DNA from: Streptomyces capillispiralis
GTDB lineage: Bacteria; Actinomycetota; Actinomycetes; Streptomycetales; Streptomycetaceae
Assembly: GCF_007829875.1 (NCBI RefSeq)
Contig: NZ_VIWV01000001.1
Span: forward strand, 7,390,001 to 7,454,000
Length of the DNA: 64,000 nucleotides
Reading direction: 5' to 3'
The notes under the pieces are model-generated. The model was not told where the DNA came from and did not search any database. It saw nothing but the letters and a program-made list of their open reading frames with translations. A program made the position numbers and the translations under genes. How positions within the stretch are numbered: position 1 is the first letter of the stretch; each line of letters begins with the position of its first letter. Positions 16,575 to 24,720 of the stretch are shown here, in pieces.

Positions 16575-17893
16575 TCGGCGACCCCGAATCCCTGCTTCTT
16601 CAGGTCGGCGACCGTGTCCCGCTGCATGGTCTCCAGGGCGGCGGTGAAGTCCGACCGGTTCTTCGCGGCGGCGCCGAAGGCGTCCTTGAACGTGGTGTAG
16701 GCGACGTTGACGTTCGGTCCCCAGGCGGACGGTGCCGTGGTCTCCGCGATCTCGGCGGCCTTCTGGTAGAAGTCGGGCTGGTTGGGGAAGTACGCCGGCG
16801 GGCTGGTGAAGGCGCCGCTGAGCTGGGCGGAGGTGGAGGCCGGGTAGATGCCGCCCTCCTTCGCCAGCGCGTTCAGCGCCTCGCCGTCGGTGTTCAGCCA
16901 GGCGGCGAACTTCGCGGCGGCGTCCTTGTCGCCGGAGTCCGTGGTCACGGCGGTGGAGGAGCCGCCCCAGCTGCCGGTGCGGCGCTCGCCGTCGTCCCAC
17001 TGGGGGAGCGGGGCCATCGCCCACTTGCCCTCGGTGTCGGGCGCGGCCGTGGTCAGCGTGCCCGGCGCCCACACGGCGCTCACCCAGGCGATCTGCCGGC
17101 CGGTGTTGAGCGCCTTGTTCCAGGCCGGGGTGTACATCGGCTGGTTGTCGATGGCGCCCTCCTTCACCAGGCCGCCCCAGAACTCGGCGACCTTCCTGGT
17201 GGCGTCGTCGTCGATGCGCACCTTCCAGCGGTCGCCGGAGGTGGTCCACCACCGGGCGCCGGCCTGCTGGGCGAGGCCCGCGAACAGGCCGGAGTCGTTG
17301 GCCGAGAAGGTGGTCAGGTCCTTGTCGGGAGCCGCCTTCTTCAGCTTGCGCGCCGTCTCGGCGAACTCGTCCCAGGTGGACGGGACGGTCAGGCCGTACT
17401 GCTCGAACAGGTCCTCGCGGTAGTAGAACATCATCGGCCCGATGTCCTGCGGGACGGCGTACACGGCGTCCGTGCCGAGCGTGGTCTGCTGCCAGACACC
17501 GTCGGCGAACTTGTCCTTGGCGTCGCCCACGCTGTCCGCTATGTCGGCGAGCGCGTCATTGCTGACCAGGGTGGGCAGCGCCTGGTACTCCGCCTGCACC
17601 AGGTCGGGTGCCTTGCCGGCCTTGTGCGCGGTGAGGATCTTGGTGACCAGGGTGTCGCCGGACGCCTGCTTCTTCACCGTGACGGTGATCCGCTCCTTCT
17701 TCCCCGGCCCCTTGTTCCACAAGTCCACGACCTTGTCCATGCCGGGCGTCCAGGTCCAGTACGTCAGTGAGACCGGGCCCGACCGGGTGTCGCCGTCGTC
17801 GCCGGACTCCGAGCCGCAGGCGGCGAGTGCGGTGGCGCCGAGCGTGACCGCGACGGCGGAACTCACGAGGCGACGGCGCTTCGTGTACGGCAT
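16571..17893 (-). CDS. Sugar-binding lipoprotein of the ABC importer
   Basis: The 440-residue extracellular solute-binding protein (family 1) has a lipoprotein signal MPYTKRRRLVSSAVAVTLG with lipobox LAAC, so the mature N-terminal cysteine is lipid-anchored. After an acidic linker, the fold starts VSLTYWTWTPGMDKVVDLW and ends in the usual C-terminal helices. It captures the imported oligosaccharide, probably a beta-1,4-galacto-oligosaccharide given the neighbouring galactanase. It is the first gene of the leftward transporter operon, next to a palindrome in the divergent promoter region. Confidence 0.92.
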   Translation of the reverse strand: MPYTKRRRLVSSAVAVTLGATALAACGSESGDDGDTRSGPVSLTYWTWTPGMDKVVDLWNKGPGKKERITVTVKKQASGDTLVTKILTAHKAGKAPDLVQAEYQALPTLVSNDALADIADSVGDAKDKFADGVWQQTTLGTDAVYAVPQDIGPMMFYYREDLFEQYGLTVPSTWDEFAETARKLKKAAPDKDLTTFSANDSGLFAGLAQQAGARWWTTSGDRWKVRIDDDATRKVAEFWGGLVKEGAIDNQPMYTPAWNKALNTGRQIAWVSAVWAPGTLTTAAPDTEGKWAMAPLPQWDDGERRTGSWGGSSTAVTTDSGDKDAAAKFAAWLNTDGEALNALAKEGGIYPASTSAQLSGAFTSPPAYFPNQPDFYQKAAEIAETTAPSAWGPNVNVAYTTFKDAFGAAAKNRSDFTAALETMQRDTVADLKKQGFGVAE

Positions 17894-17968
17894 GGATTAC
17901 TCCCCTGACCTGGGCCTCCGCCTGGCGCGAAGACCGGCTGTCCCATCGGTGCGCGGCTCGCGCCGCTT

Positions 17969-17984
17969 CTGTGAGCGTTCACAG
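17969..17984. promoter_or_regulatory. LacI-type operator 1
   Basis: CTGTGAGCGTTCACAG is a 16-bp near-perfect palindrome about 75 bp upstream of the binding-protein gene. Its core matches the TGTGAACGTTCACA pattern used by streptomycete LacI-family sugar regulators. Confidence 0.7.
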
Positions 17985-18058
17985 TAGAGAAACATCCCGG
18001 ACACTTGTCAATGCTTGTTGCTGTGCGGTTATGTTGGCTTCGCCGCCCCGCCAGGGTG

Positions 18059-18072
18059 TGTGCACGTTCACA
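18059..18072. promoter_or_regulatory. LacI-type operator 2
   Basis: TGTGCACGTTCACA shares 12 of 14 positions with the core of operator 1 and lies about 30 bp upstream of the beta-galactosidase start. It would let one repressor control both divergent units. Confidence 0.65.
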
Positions 18073-18100
18073 AATGATCGAGTACATCGGGAGAGATTCC

Positions 18101-20122
18101 ATGCCGGAGACCACCCCCAGGGGCCTCACCGGGCTCGCCTTCGGTGGGGACTACAACCCCGAGCAGTGGCCGGAAAGCGTCTGGGACGAGGACGTCCGGC
18201 TGATGCGGGAGGCCGGCGTCACGATGGTGAGCGTCGGGATCTTCTCCTGGGCCCTGCTGGAGCCCGCGCCCGGCGTGTACGACTTCGGCTGGCTCGACCG
18301 GAACCTGGACCTGCTGCACGCGGGCGGCGTCCGCGTCGACCTCGGCACGCCCACCGTGGTGCCGCCCGCCTGGTTCTACCGCGCCCACCCCGACGCGCTC
18401 CCGGTCACCGCGGACGGCGTGCGCCTGGAGTTCGGCTCGCGCGGCGCCATCTGCCACAGCAACGCCGACTACCGGGCGGCCGCCGCGAACATCACCACCC
18501 GGCTCGCCGAGCGCTACGGCGACCACCCCGCGCTCGCGATGTGGCACGTCCACAACGAGTACGGCGTCCCCGTCTCCGCCTGCTACTGCGACGCCTGCGC
18601 CGCCCACTTCCGCCGCTGGCTGGTGACGACCTACGGCACCGTCGACGCCGTCAACGAGGCCTGGGGTACCGCCTTCTGGGGCCAGCGCTACGCCTCCCTG
18701 GAGGAGATCAACCCGCCGCGCCGGGCCGCGACGGTCGGCAACCCCGCCCAGGCGCTGGACTACCGGCGCTTCGCCGACGCCACCATGCGCGAGAACTTCA
18801 CGGCCGAACGGGACATCCTGCACCGCCTCTCACCCGGCGTCCCGGTCACCACCAACTTCATGACCGCCCTCAGCCAGTGCGACTCCGTCGACTACTGGGC
18901 CTGGGGCCGCGAGGCCGACCTCGTCACCAACGACCACTACCTGATCACCGACGGCCGCCGCACCCACGTCAACCTGGCGATGGCCGCCGACCTCACCCGC
19001 TCCGTCGCCGGCGGCGCCCCCTGGCTGCTGCTCGAACACTCCACCTCGGGCGTCAACTGGCAGCCCCGCAACCCGGCCAAGACCCCCGGCCAGATGGCCC
19101 GCAACTCCCTGGCGCACGTGGCCCGCGGCTCCGAGGGCGCGATGTTCTTCCAGTGGCGCCAGTCCCGGCGGGGCGCCGAGAAGTTCCACTCCGCGATGCT
19201 GCCGCACGGCGGCACCGACACCCGCGTCTGGCGCGAGGTGACCGGACTCGGCGCGGCCGTCGAGGCGTTGGCCCCGATCCGCGGCACCCGCACCGAGGCC
19301 GACGTGGCCGTGCTGTGGGACTGGCAGTCCTGGTGGGCGCAGAACCTCGACTGGCGCCCCAGCGAGGACCACGACGCCCGCGAACGCGCCGACGCCTACT
19401 ACGAGGCGCTCTACGACCACCACCTGACCGTCGACTTCGCCCACCCGGAAGCCGACTTGTCGAGCTATCCCCTTGTCGTCGTACCGGCCCTGTACCTGAT
19501 GACGGAGGCGGCCGGCCGCAACCTCGCGGAGTACGTCGAGAACGGCGGGACCCTCGTGGTGTCGTACTTCTCCGGCATCGTCGACGAGCACGACGCCGTC
19601 CACACCGGCCCCTACCCGGGCGCCCTGCGCGACGCCCTCGGCCTGACCGTCGAGGAGTTCTCCCCGCTCCTGCGCGGCGAACGGGTGCGCCTGTCCGGCC
19701 CCGACGGCGCCGGACTCGACGCCGACGTGTGGACGGAGTTCGTGGTGCCGCGCGGCGCCGAGACCGTGTGGACGTACGCCGACGGCCCGGCCGCCGGCCG
19801 CCCCGCCGTCACCCGGCACCGCCTCGGCGAGGGCACCGCCTGGTACGTCTCCACCCGGCCGGGCGCCGAGTCCCTGGCCGCCCTGCTCGGCCGGCCCCTC
19901 GCGGACGCGGGCATCGCCCCGCGCACCGACCTGCCCCGCGACGTCGAAGTGGTGCGCCGCACCGGCGAGTCGGGCACCTTCCTGTTCGCGATCAACCACA
20001 CCGCCACCGACGCCAAGGTGCCGCTGGACACCCCCGGCACCGAACTGCTGACCGGTGAACGGGCCGCGGGCCGCCTCGCGGTCCCGGCCGGAGCCGTCCG
20101 GGTCGTGCGCCTCGACGGCTGA
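18101..20122 (+). CDS. GH42 beta-galactosidase, intracellular
   Basis: The 673-residue glycoside hydrolase family 42 enzyme cleaves terminal beta-galactosyl units from imported oligosaccharides. The opening GLAFGGDYNPEQWPESVW is diagnostic. Glu153 (MWHVHNEYG) is the acid/base and Glu312 (WLLLEHSTSGVNW) the nucleophile. A cysteine cluster (Cys118 and CYCDAC at 161-166) matches the zinc site of this family. The trimerisation and C-terminal beta domains follow. No signal peptide is present. GGGAGAG stands 6 nt before the ATG. It diverges from the importer operon. Confidence 0.93.
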   Translation: MPETTPRGLTGLAFGGDYNPEQWPESVWDEDVRLMREAGVTMVSVGIFSWALLEPAPGVYDFGWLDRNLDLLHAGGVRVDLGTPTVVPPAWFYRAHPDALPVTADGVRLEFGSRGAICHSNADYRAAAANITTRLAERYGDHPALAMWHVHNEYGVPVSACYCDACAAHFRRWLVTTYGTVDAVNEAWGTAFWGQRYASLEEINPPRRAATVGNPAQALDYRRFADATMRENFTAERDILHRLSPGVPVTTNFMTALSQCDSVDYWAWGREADLVTNDHYLITDGRRTHVNLAMAADLTRSVAGGAPWLLLEHSTSGVNWQPRNPAKTPGQMARNSLAHVARGSEGAMFFQWRQSRRGAEKFHSAMLPHGGTDTRVWREVTGLGAAVEALAPIRGTRTEADVAVLWDWQSWWAQNLDWRPSEDHDARERADAYYEALYDHHLTVDFAHPEADLSSYPLVVVPALYLMTEAAGRNLAEYVENGGTLVVSYFSGIVDEHDAVHTGPYPGALRDALGLTVEEFSPLLRGERVRLSGPDGAGLDADVWTEFVVPRGAETVWTYADGPAAGRPAVTRHRLGEGTAWYVSTRPGAESLAALLGRPLADAGIAPRTDLPRDVEVVRRTGESGTFLFAINHTATDAKVPLDTPGTELLTGERAAGRLAVPAGAVRVVRLDG

Positions 20123-20133
20123 GCCGTGACTCC

Positions 20134-20171
20134 CCTCCGCCCGCGTGAGGACGCGAACCCGCGGGCGGAGG
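20134..20171 (+). terminator. Hairpin between GH42 and GH53 genes
   Basis: A perfect 12-bp inverted repeat (CCTCCGCCCGCG) with a 14-nt loop lies 12 bp after the GH42 stop. It may end or attenuate transcription before the galactanase gene. Confidence 0.65.
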
Positions 20172-20234
20172 GCGCCCTCGCCCTCCGGGGCGCGGGGCAT
20201 TCCCCACCCCACGTCGAAGGGACGACGAACGCCC

Positions 20235-21794
20235 ATGTTCCATCCCAGACGCACCCTCCGGGCCCTGCTGCCGCCGCTCGTGGCGGGACTCGCCCTGACC
20301 GCACTGCCCGCCCAGCACGCCACCGCCGCGAGCACCCTCACCAACGGGGGTTTCGAGGCCGACGGTTCGGGCGCGGCCACCCCGAACGGCTGGTCCGAGT
20401 ACGGCGACACGGCCGCCTCCTACACGGAGGCCGGCGGCCGCGGCGGCAGCCACCGCCTGTCCCACTGGTCGCCCTCGGCGTACAAGGTGGAGACGTACCA
20501 GTACCTGTCGGGTCTGGCCGACGGCGACTACAGGCTCACCGCCTGGGTCCGCTCCGGCGGCGGCCAGAAGGCGGCCTACCTCGCGCTGAGGAACTGCGGG
20601 GGCGCCGAGCAGCGCACCGGCCTCCCGGTGTCCGACTCCGGATGGATCCGGATCGTCGTGCCCGTCAAGGTGACCGGCAACAGGTGCACGGTCAGCGTCA
20701 ACAGTGACGCGAACGCCGGCAACTGGATCAATGTTGACGACATCACCTTCACTCCGGGCACCGCCGGCCTGGCCGTCAAGGGTGCCGACATCTCCTCCCT
20801 GCCCAAGAGCGAGGCGATGGGCGGGGTCTACCGCAGCGCCTCCGGCGGCACGGGCGACGCGGTCGCGCTGCTGAGGTCCACCGGCATGAACTACGCCCGC
20901 GTGAAGGTGTGGGTGGACCCGGCCGACGGCTACAACGACAAGGCGCACGTCCTCGCCCTGGCGAAGCGGATCAAGGCACAGGGCATGAAGCTGCTGGTCG
21001 ACTTCCACTACTCGGACGCCTGGGCCGATCCCGGCAAGCAGAACAAGCCCGCCGCCTGGGCCGGCCACTCCTACGGGCAGCTGAGGAAGGACGTCCACGA
21101 CCACACGTACGACGTGCTCAGCGCGCTGAAGGCGCAGGGCACCACCGCGGACATGGTCCAGGTCGGCAACGAGATCAACGGCGGCATGCTGTGGAGCGAG
21201 GGTTCCACCGACAACTGGACGCAACTCGCCGGCCTGCTCAACTCCGGCTACGACGCCGTCAAGGCGGTCGACCCGTCCACGGTCGCGGCGCTGCACCTCG
21301 CCGAGGGCGGTGACCTCGAGGGCACCCGCTGGTGGTTCGACAACGCGGTGTCCCACGGGGTGAGGTTCGACGCCATCGGCCTGTCGTACTACGGCTACTG
21401 GCACGGCACGCTGCGCGACGTCCAGACCACCCTGGACGACGCGGCCGCCCGGTACGGCAAGCCCGTCTTCATCGCCGAGACGGCCTACCCGTTCCGTCTG
21501 GACAGCGAGGACGCGCTGGAGAACATCATCGACCTCGACAGCGAACTGGTGCCCGGCTACCCGGCCACCACGACCGGCCAGACCCGCTGGATGAACGACG
21601 TGGCGAGCATCGTGGAGGCCGTCCCGAACGGCCGCGGCCTCGGCGTCTTCTACTGGGAGGCGACCTGGACCGCCCGCGGCGGCAACGGCTGGGACCCGGC
21701 CGACCCGTCCTCCGGCAACGGCTGGGAGAACCAGGCACTGTTCGGCTACGACGACCGCGCGCTCCCGGCGACGGCCTGGTTCCGCCACCGGTAG
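20235..21794 (+). CDS. Secreted GH53 endo-beta-1,4-galactanase with N-terminal CBM
   Basis: The 519-residue secreted enzyme attacks type I (arabino)galactan side chains of pectin. A signal peptide (RTLRALLPPLVAGLALTALP, cut near ATAA) precedes a carbohydrate-binding jelly roll of CBM61 type (TLTNGGFEADGSG, WINVDDITF), a family that binds galactan. The GH53 domain starts GADISSLPKSEAMGGVY; catalytic acid/base is in VGNEINGGMLW and nucleophile in VFIAETAYPF. Products would enter through the adjacent ABC importer and be cut by the GH42 enzyme. It follows GH42 in the same direction. Confidence 0.93.
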   Translation: MFHPRRTLRALLPPLVAGLALTALPAQHATAASTLTNGGFEADGSGAATPNGWSEYGDTAASYTEAGGRGGSHRLSHWSPSAYKVETYQYLSGLADGDYRLTAWVRSGGGQKAAYLALRNCGGAEQRTGLPVSDSGWIRIVVPVKVTGNRCTVSVNSDANAGNWINVDDITFTPGTAGLAVKGADISSLPKSEAMGGVYRSASGGTGDAVALLRSTGMNYARVKVWVDPADGYNDKAHVLALAKRIKAQGMKLLVDFHYSDAWADPGKQNKPAAWAGHSYGQLRKDVHDHTYDVLSALKAQGTTADMVQVGNEINGGMLWSEGSTDNWTQLAGLLNSGYDAVKAVDPSTVAALHLAEGGDLEGTRWWFDNAVSHGVRFDAIGLSYYGYWHGTLRDVQTTLDDAAARYGKPVFIAETAYPFRLDSEDALENIIDLDSELVPGYPATTTGQTRWMNDVASIVEAVPNGRGLGVFYWEATWTARGGNGWDPADPSSGNGWENQALFGYDDRALPATAWFRHR

Positions 21795-21853
21795 CGGCGG
21801 AGGGGCGCGGCGGGGCGCCGGGCGGTCTCCCCGGTGTCCGGCCGCGCCCCGAC

Positions 21854-21883
21854 TTGATAGGCAAGTGACGACTTGCCTATTCT
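21854..21883 (+). promoter_or_regulatory. Promoter with built-in operator for the ArsR gene
   Basis: TTGATA, an 18-bp spacer and TATTCT form a good sigma-70-like promoter. The perfect inverted repeat ATAGGCAAGT / ACTTGCCTAT (21857-21880, 4-bp centre) fills the spacer and overlaps both boxes. The GTG start of the regulator is only 7 bp past the -10 box, which points to a leaderless, self-repressed transcript. Confidence 0.7.
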
Positions 21884-21889
21884 GGGGGT

Positions 21890-22192
21890 GTGGCCGACGA
21901 CCTCTTCAAAGCACTGGCCGACCCCACCCGCCGCACGATCATCGACGAGCTGGCGGAGCGATCCGGGCAGACGCTCTTCGAGATCTGCTCGCGCCTGAGC
22001 ATGAAGCACGGGTTCGGCATCTCGCGCCAGGCGGTCTCCCAGCACCTCGCCGTGCTGGAGGCCGCCGGGCTCGTCGAGACCAGGCGGGAGGGCCGCTACA
22101 AGTTCCACGACCTGAACAGGGCCCCGCTGCGGCAGATCACCGAGCGATGGCTCGTGACGGACGCCCGGGGACCGGAGGAGAACACCCCATGA
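21890..22192 (+). CDS. ArsR-family regulator
   Basis: The 100-residue winged-helix protein begins LFKALADPTRRTIIDELAE and carries the recognition helix GISRQAVSQHLAVLEAAGLVE, followed by the wing REGRYKFHDLN. No metal-binding cysteine pair stands in the recognition helix, so it is the non-metal ArsR type often paired with small enzymes. The stop overlaps the start of a glyoxalase-fold gene (ATGA). The GTG start is probably leaderless because a promoter with a perfect palindromic operator lies immediately upstream. Confidence 0.9.
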   Translation: MADDLFKALADPTRRTIIDELAERSGQTLFEICSRLSMKHGFGISRQAVSQHLAVLEAAGLVETRREGRYKFHDLNRAPLRQITERWLVTDARGPEENTP

Positions 22193-22596
22193 AGATCCAT
22201 CTGACCAGCGTCTTCGTCGACGACCAGACCAAGGCCGAGCGGTTCTACACCGAGATCCTCGGCTTCGTGAAGAAGCACGACGTGCCGGTGGGCGAGCGGG
22301 ACCGGTGGCTGACCGTCGTCTCGCCCGAGGACCCCGACGGCACCGAACTCCTCCTGGAACCCACCGGACACCCGGCCGCCAAGACCTACCGCGACGCCCT
22401 CGTCCAGGACGGCATCCCGCTCGCCCAGTTCGCCGTCGACGACGTCCGGGCGGAGCACGAGCGGCTGAGCGGCCTCGGTGTCCGCTTCACCCAGGAACCC
22501 CTGGACATGGGCCCCGTCACCACCGCCGTCTTCGACGACACTTGCGGCAACCTGATCCAGATCGCGACCGTGCCGCGCCCCGCGCCGCCGGCCTGA
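22189..22596 (+). CDS. Glyoxalase/bleomycin-resistance (VOC) family protein
   Basis: The 135-residue protein is two beta-alpha-beta-beta-beta units: VFVDDQTKAERFYTEILGF and AQFAVDDVRAEHERLSGLG, with TTAVFDDTCGNLIQI at the end. Vicinal-oxygen-chelate proteins bind a metal or sequester small molecules. The ArsR-VOC pair with overlapping genes is a frequent two-gene operon in actinomycetes, and the VOC protein is presumably the regulated function, perhaps protection from a reactive or toxic compound. The substrate cannot be told from sequence. Confidence 0.85.
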   Translation: MKIHLTSVFVDDQTKAERFYTEILGFVKKHDVPVGERDRWLTVVSPEDPDGTELLLEPTGHPAAKTYRDALVQDGIPLAQFAVDDVRAEHERLSGLGVRFTQEPLDMGPVTTAVFDDTCGNLIQIATVPRPAPPA

Positions 22597-22705
22597 TCCA
22601 CACGACAGGCCCTGGCCGGCCAGGGGCCGGTGCCGTTCGGCGGGCGAGCCCGGTCCCGTCCCCCTTCCGTGTACGGGACCGGGCGACGCCGCGCCCGCCG
22701 GGGCT

Positions 22706-23782
22706 CTACTGGCTGTGCCGCTCGAGGTAGATGGAGGTGAACACGGCGACTTTGGCCCGCAGGGCCCACGGGTCGAAGGGCTTGCTGATGTAGTCGACGG
22801 CACCGGCCGCGTACCCGCGGGCGGAGTGTTCCGATCCCGTGCCCATCGCGGTCAGGAAGATGATGGGGACGTCCCGGGTCCTCGGGCGGCGTTTGATGTG
22901 CGCGCAGGTCTCGTAGCCGTCCATCTCCGGCATCTGCACGTCCATGATGATGACCGCGAAGTCGTCGTGGTCGAGCAGGGCCTTCAGGGCCTCCCGGCCG
23001 GAGGAGACCGTGACGAGCTCCTGCTCCAGCGTCGCCAGGACCGCCGTCATCGCCAGCAGGTTGTCCGGCTGATCGTCCACGACGAGGATCTTGGGCATGT
23101 CCTGGGGCCCCGCCGGCAGCACGGCCGCCGTGGCCTGCTCGACGGCGTCGAGCTGACGCTCCAGCAGATCGCAGCGGCCCTCCGCCGCGGCACGCTGGGC
23201 CTGCGCCTCCCGGAGGGCCGCTCCCAGGCGCTCGACCTCCATCCGGAGCGCGTTGCGTTCCTGGATGAGACCCGAGACGTCCGGGTGCGCCCGCGTGAGC
23301 TCGTCCGCCCGCTTGCGCTCCGCGATGCGGTCGGCCTCCAGCTGGTTGAGCCGCGTCTCCAGATCGGCGATGCGCTGGGTCCGGTCCAGCAGCGCGTCAC
23401 CCAGGACGTCGCCGCGGACACTGGACCGCCGGGAGACGTGGTCGGCGTCGGCCAGCTGCTGCTCCAGGATCTCCAGCGCGTGCTTGGGGGAGGAGGCGGC
23501 GTCCACGGCCGATCCGTACAGGCTCCGGACCAGCTCGATGGCCTCGGTGGTGACGGCGGTCCCGCGATGCTCGGCGACATCGGTGAAGAGGTCGCTGATC
23601 ACCTGCCACGGGGGTAACCGGGTGCCGTTCAGGTAGCGCGAGACCGTGCCCGGATCGAGCCGGCGCCGTGCCGCGTACCGGCGGACGGACAGGTGCAGGC
23701 TCTCGAAGAGCTCGCGCAGCGCCTCCGCCAACGCGCGGGAGGCGTCGTTGAGGTCGTCTCCCAGAGGCCGCAGTTCACCCAT
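22706..23782 (-). CDS. HTH / coiled-coil / response-receiver hybrid protein
   Basis: The 358-residue protein has an unusual order. An XRE-like HTH region (LHLSVRRYAARRRLDPGTVSRYLNG, residues about 30-55) is followed by a long coiled coil (about 130-220, with ERNALRMEVERLGAALREA) and a full receiver domain. The receiver has acid pair LVVDDQPDN, phosphorylated Asp in IIMDVQMPEMDGYE and conserved Lys in DYISKPFDPWALR. The receiver being C-terminal sets it apart from ordinary response regulators. No sensor kinase gene adjoins it. It overlaps a small membrane-protein gene by 8 nt. Confidence 0.85.
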   Translation of the reverse strand: MGELRPLGDDLNDASRALAEALRELFESLHLSVRRYAARRRLDPGTVSRYLNGTRLPPWQVISDLFTDVAEHRGTAVTTEAIELVRSLYGSAVDAASSPKHALEILEQQLADADHVSRRSSVRGDVLGDALLDRTQRIADLETRLNQLEADRIAERKRADELTRAHPDVSGLIQERNALRMEVERLGAALREAQAQRAAAEGRCDLLERQLDAVEQATAAVLPAGPQDMPKILVVDDQPDNLLAMTAVLATLEQELVTVSSGREALKALLDHDDFAVIIMDVQMPEMDGYETCAHIKRRPRTRDVPIIFLTAMGTGSEHSARGYAAGAVDYISKPFDPWALRAKVAVFTSIYLERHSQ

Positions 23783-24005
23783 TGCTGTTCTCCTCGACCG
23801 GGCCGGCGCCGTCCTCGGCGGCGATGAGGTGGTTGAAGAAGGGCACGGCCAGTCCTGCGGCGGCGAGGCCCGCGAGCAGGCTGCGCGCGGCGCCTTCCCC
23901 GGCGACGGCCGTCAGCCCGCTCGCCGCCCCGCCGGTGAGCAGGGCGAGCAGGAATATCAGTGCTGACCTCAATGACAGCAGAGGACGGTGCACCGCGCTC
24001 TCCAT
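23775..24005 (-). CDS. Small two-helix membrane protein
   Basis: The 76-residue protein has two hydrophobic helices (SALIFLLALLTGGAASGLTA and LLAGLAAAGLAVPFFNHLIA) and an acidic C-terminal tail. Its end overlaps the start of the HTH/receiver gene by 8 nt, so the two are surely co-translated and probably work together, perhaps as a membrane anchor or input for the receiver protein. No family is recognised. The ATG at 24005 is the best start, and a longer frame upstream lacks coding character. Confidence 0.6.
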   Translation of the reverse strand: MESAVHRPLLSLRSALIFLLALLTGGAASGLTAVAGEGAARSLLAGLAAAGLAVPFFNHLIAAEDGAGPVEENSNG

Positions 24006-24406
24006 TCGTCCAATCCGTCGCCGTGCGACGGGAGTTGTCCTCCGTCCGGCTGGTCGCGGACGGAGAGACCAATATGGAGGAAGCCGGAGGTGTTGCGCGG
24101 CCAGCGCTCCGAAGTGCGTCGCGCGGACGGCCCGTTGCGCGGGCACCGTCGCCGTTCCCGGACCTTTTCCGGCCGGTCACGGGCTTGGCGGCCGGCCCGT
24201 TGCCGCAGCGTTGCTCTGCAACACTGCCGGGTGTGCCCAGGGTGCCCGCGGTCCGGTGCGACCCGGCTGCACCCCGGACGCGGTGACCGGCGGACCGGGG
24301 ACGGCGGGTCCCGGACAAGCTGCCGTGACCGCGGGACACGGGCGGCCCGCCGGCGGGACAGTGGAACAGCACCGGCGCGAGGAGGCCCGGCGCGGAGGTG
24401 TGCGAG
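24006..24406. other. Intergenic stretch without a recognised gene
   Basis: This 401-bp gap lies between two divergent units. Open frames cross it on both strands but their composition is not convincing. It presumably holds the promoter of the small membrane protein/receiver operon. I see no repeat or hairpin of note. Confidence 0.5.
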
Positions 24407-24664
24407 ATGCTGAGGACCCCCGTCAACGTGACGCGGCTGCGGATCCTGGCGTGGCTGAGGGAAGCGGGCGGCGACCGGAGCGGCTTCACCGCGGACGACG
24501 TCGCCGCGGGCCTGGGCGTGTCCCGTCCGGTAGTCCTCGCCCACCTCCGGCTGCTGACGGCCCTGGGCATGCTGCGTACCGACTGCTGCGCGGATCCCGT
24601 CGTCTACCGGTGCGACGAGGCACGGATCGCCGAGGTCGCGGAGATGTTCGAGAAGGGGTGGTAG
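24407..24664 (+). CDS. Small ArsR-like winged-helix protein
   Basis: The 85-residue protein is essentially a DNA-binding domain: TPVNVTRLRILAWLREAGG, then LGVSRPVVLAHLRLLTALGML as helix-turn-helix, then a short wing VVYRCDEARI. Paired cysteines in RTDCCADP might bind a metal or sense redox state; this is only a suggestion. GGAGG lies 8 nt before the ATG at 24407; an in-frame GTG three codons earlier is too close to that site. It converges on the desaturase gene. Confidence 0.75.
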   Translation: MLRTPVNVTRLRILAWLREAGGDRSGFTADDVAAGLGVSRPVVLAHLRLLTALGMLRTDCCADPVVYRCDEARIAEVAEMFEKGW

Positions 24665-24720
24665 CGGTGCCCCATGGCGCCGGCGCCCGCTGCCGGCGGC
24701 CCTCCTTCTTCCGTGGGCCC

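Noticed and set aside
22606..22628. Short GGCCCTGGCC/GGCCAGGGGCC inverted repeat after the VOC gene as terminator
   Set aside because: It has no loop and no longer stem, and such words are common by chance at this GC content.
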